A DNA stretch of 8,126 bases from Chloroflexota bacterium. GTDB taxonomy: Bacteria > Chloroflexota > Dehalococcoidia > GIF9 > UBA5629. Made by a program: the position numbers and the translations under genes. The stretch is taken from contig CP070642.1 in assembly GCA_020354105.1 (NCBI GenBank), positions 1,717,508 through 1,725,633 of the forward strand, read 5' to 3'. Positions 6,418 through 8,126 of the stretch are shown one piece after another (within the stretch, counting starts at the first letter, position 1; each line of letters begins with the position of its first letter). Under the pieces are notes generated by a model. It did not search any database and was not told the DNA's origin. It saw only the letters and a list, made by a program, of their open reading frames with translations.

Positions 6418-7584
6418 CCTGACCTGGGGCAGTTTGAAGCCGGGTGGCAACCGTAGCTTTGTTCCGCAAGCACAGGTGATGGTGTTGTATTTGTTGAGGT
6501 TCCACATTAGGTTTGAAGTCTCTCTAGTTTGTTGGACCTGGTCGAGTTTCGCGGGTGCTTCTGGTTGTGGTGCTCGCAGAGCCACGGTTCCGGTGGCGGC
6601 TAGAGCAGCAGCGGGGATTAATGTCTTACTGGTATGACGAACCTGCTGATAAGACGTAGCATAGTCAGCAAAGGAGGCGCCAGCCATGGAGCGCAATATG
6701 CGTATCCTCTCGGAAATAGGTGGATGAGTGCTGGTGAGGTTTTCGGCAGCTCTACCTTTCTTGCGGAAAGGGTTGATAATGTACATCGGTGCTGTGGCTT
6801 GATTGGCTGATTTTAGCTGGTCAGTGGAGGTGGCTAGCTTTTCCAGTGCTGAAGCTAATCCCTCGGGGTATCTGGTGTACAGGGCTGAGGAGGCATCCGC
6901 CAGGTATTCCCTTTTTCTGGAGATGGCGAGGTAAATCAGCTGAGCCATGATTGGAGCCAGTATCATGAAGGCAATGGCCACAATAATGATGATAATCTGA
7001 CCTGAGCCACCTCCCGAAGAGCTTCTTCTGGTTCTGCCCATGCCACCGAAAAGCATGAATCGCGATGCGTACCAGGCCAGGATTACGATGGTGCCGAGGA
7101 GCACGCTGCACATTGCCATCAATAGCACGTCACGGTTCTTTATGTGAGACATTTCATGCCCGACGACACCCTGAAGCTCATCTCGATTGAGATTCTGCAG
7201 CAATCCGGAGGTGACGGTGACGGATGCCTTTTTGGGGTCCCGACCGGTGGCGAAAGCGTTCATTGACTGGTCGTCGATGATGTATATGGAGGGCATTGCT
7301 TCCAGCCCCGAGGCGATCTTCATCTCCTCGACTATATTGTAAAGACGGGGATGGTCATCGTGGCTGATTTTTTTGGCTCCTGACATAGCAAGCAGTATGC
7401 TGTCTCCCTGGAAATAGGCGACCAGGCTCATTATTACCCACAATATCAGGGCGAAGATTAAACCGACTGTGCCGCTATCGAAGAAGTACCAGCCTAAGAA
7501 ATAGCCGAGCAGGAGCAGCAAGGCTCCCATGAAGATGGTGAGTACCGCTGACCTGGTCTGGTTTGACCTTATTTGTTGCCACAT
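6385..7584 (-). CDS. htpX: HtpX-like M48 membrane protease with zinc ribbon, copy 1
   Basis: This 399-residue integral membrane zinc protease starts at the ATG at 7584 with the HtpX-type MWQQIRSNQTRS. Membrane spans lie at about 13-33 and 38-58, with further hydrophobic segments at about 153-172 and 196-221. HEMSH at 143-147 and Glu226 in SRKREYLAD form the zinc site with the catalytic Glu144. RDPKKASVTVTSGLL (115-129), NPFRKKG (271-277) and THPPISERI (287-295) are typical of M48B. A flexible Gly/Ser-rich loop (about 180-195) joins the last two hydrophobic segments; copy 2 lacks it. A hydrophobic patch (322-336) is followed by a C-terminal zinc ribbon, Cys371-x-Cys373 and Cys390-x-x-Cys393. 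E. coli HtpX has about 290 residues, so roughly 100 are extra. It follows lemA by 81 nt. No good ribosome site is seen, and the start is set by homology to copy 2. Confidence 0.92.
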   Translation of the reverse strand: MWQQIRSNQTRSAVLTIFMGALLLLLGYFLGWYFFDSGTVGLIFALILWVIMSLVAYFQGDSILLAMSGAKKISHDDHPRLYNIVEEMKIASGLEAMPSIYIIDDQSMNAFATGRDPKKASVTVTSGLLQNLNRDELQGVVGHEMSHIKNRDVLLMAMCSVLLGTIVILAWYASRFMLFGGMGRTRRSSSGGGSGQIIIIIVAIAFMILAPIMAQLIYLAISRKREYLADASSALYTRYPEGLASALEKLATSTDQLKSANQATAPMYIINPFRKKGRAAENLTSTHPPISERIRILRSMAGASFADYATSYQQVRHTSKTLIPAAALAATGTVALRAPQPEAPAKLDQVQQTRETSNLMWNLNKYNTITCACGTKLRLPPGFKLPQVRCPHCGRINPV

Positions 7585-7600
7585 AAGAACAATGGCGAAA

Positions 7601-7650
7601 TCCCAAGTATTAAACTCTCAACGTTAGTGTTCAGGAGTTTTAATTTGGGA
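7601..7650 (-). other. Imperfect inverted repeat between lemA and htpX
   Basis: The outer arms TCCCAA (7601-7606) and TTGGGA (7645-7650) are perfectly complementary. Next inward, ATTAAACTC (7609-7617) pairs with GAGTTTTAAT (7635-7644) with one bulge. Inside that, TCAAC (7618-7622) pairs with GTTCA (7629-7633) with one mismatch. The loop is six bases. In the minus-strand transcript it begins about 15 nt after the lemA stop and is followed by only three T residues, so it is not a standard intrinsic terminator. It could be a partial terminator, an RNase processing site or an mRNA stabiliser that sets different lemA and htpX levels. Confidence 0.5.
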
Positions 7651-7665
7651 CCTCTCCTGCGTTTA

Positions 7666-8126
7666 TTAAGTAAAGCTGACTTTTGGTGTTTCTCTCTCTG
7701 CAGCTACGGGGATCTCGAAGAACTCGCTTTCCTTAAATCCGGTCATGGCGGCTACCATATTGGACGGAAACATCTGCGTCTGGTTGTTATAGGTTAGCAC
7801 TGCATCGTTGTAGAACTGGCGAGAGAAGCTTATCTTGTTTTCGGTGGAGGCAAGCTCTTCCTGTAGAGCCAGGAAGTTCTGGCTGGCTTTGAGGTCAGGG
7901 TATCGTTCAGCCACGGCCAGCAGACGGTTCAAGGCTGAGCTTAGCTCACCCTCGACCTTGCCTCGCTCACCAGGACCGGCAGATGCTACCTGCTGGGCAA
8001 GAGTGCGGGCATTGGTTACGGCTTCAAGTGTCTCACGCTCATGCTTCATGTAGCCTTTTACCGTTTCCACCAGGTTTGGAATCAGGTCATGCCGTCTCTT
8101 TAGCTGAACGTCGATCTGTGCCCAGG
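7666..8126 (-). CDS. lemA: LemA family protein (5' end cut by window)
   Basis: 152 residues are visible, starting inside the gene at the window edge (first full codon at 8124). The reading WAQIDVQLKRRHDLIPNLVETVKGY is the LemA signature. SALNRLLAVAERYPDLKASQNFLALQ, ELASTENKISFSRQFYNDAV and NNQTQMFPSNMVA are the family's hallmark blocks, and the end FKESEFFEIP..KVSFT is also typical. LemA proteins have about 185-190 residues, so about 35 residues with the N-terminal membrane anchor lie outside the window. They form a long alpha-helical bundle held to the inner membrane; the biochemical role is poorly known. Placement next to HtpX proteases is common and suggests a role in membrane protein quality control. 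GTG at 8070 is an internal Val codon, not the start. Confidence 0.93.
   Translation of the reverse strand, partial: WAQIDVQLKRRHDLIPNLVETVKGYMKHERETLEAVTNARTLAQQVASAGPGERGKVEGELSSALNRLLAVAERYPDLKASQNFLALQEELASTENKISFSRQFYNDAVLTYNNQTQMFPSNMVAAMTGFKESEFFEIPVAAERETPKVSFT

Larger units (their letters stand above)
5103..7584 (-). repeat. Tandem duplication of htpX
   Basis: Two adjacent same-strand genes encode the same domain order, with long identical blocks such as REYLADASSALYTRYP, NPFRKKG, THPPISERIRILR and CPHCG. At DNA level the strongest identity is at the 3' ends (5099-5135 versus 6381-6417). The copies differ most in the membrane region after the HExxH helix and in the linker before the zinc ribbon. 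This indicates an old tandem duplication with uneven divergence. Confidence 0.85.

Noticed and set aside
6384..6473. Upstream in-frame extension of htpX copy 2 (start at 6473, 30 extra residues).
   Set aside because: It lies inside the coding sequence of copy 1, in another frame of its zinc ribbon. The ATG at 6383 aligns with the start of copy 1 and gives the normal HtpX N-terminus.

Overview
This 8.1 kb window looks like bacterial chromosome of intermediate GC. A LemA protein followed by HtpX-type M48 proteases, and an ADP-forming acyl-CoA synthetase, would fit Chloroflexota such as Dehalococcoidia. That placement rests on remembered gene content only and is tentative. TGA is used as a normal stop by several genes (for example at 3873, 5103 and 6385), so the code is standard. 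No tRNA, rRNA, insertion sequence, CRISPR array or phage gene was found.

Left part, plus strand (1-1659): a strong sigma-70-type promoter (TTGACA, 17-bp spacer, TATGAT) stands about 180 bp ahead of one gene for the alpha subunit of an NDP-forming acyl-CoA synthetase. Between promoter and gene lies what reads as the N-terminal remnant of a DinB-family protein. It is in frame with the synthetase and interrupted by a TGA at the position where DinB proteins carry a conserved Trp. No ATP-grasp beta subunit is present in the window.

The convergent gap (1660-1848) holds a second probable remnant on the minus strand: the tail of a MoaD/ThiS-like ubiquitin-fold protein that has lost its middle and its terminal Gly-Gly.

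Middle, minus strand (1849-4504): a promoter at 4476-4504 reads into a GNAT acetyltransferase, an M20 zinc deacylase (4-bp overlap in the longest reading) and a small MscS-type mechanosensitive channel. The first two may form an acylation/deacylation pair. The channel follows closely.

Right part, minus strand (4538-8126): lemA (cut by the window edge), htpX copy 1, htpX copy 2 and a small soluble HExxH protein. An imperfect hairpin of about 50 bp separates lemA from the first htpX. The next two junctions are both TGA-A-ATG, so the last three genes are probably translationally coupled. Both HtpX copies carry a C-terminal four-cysteine zinc ribbon. This membrane-protease module, with a tandem HtpX duplication, an added zinc ribbon and a third putative zincin, is the most notable part of the window.
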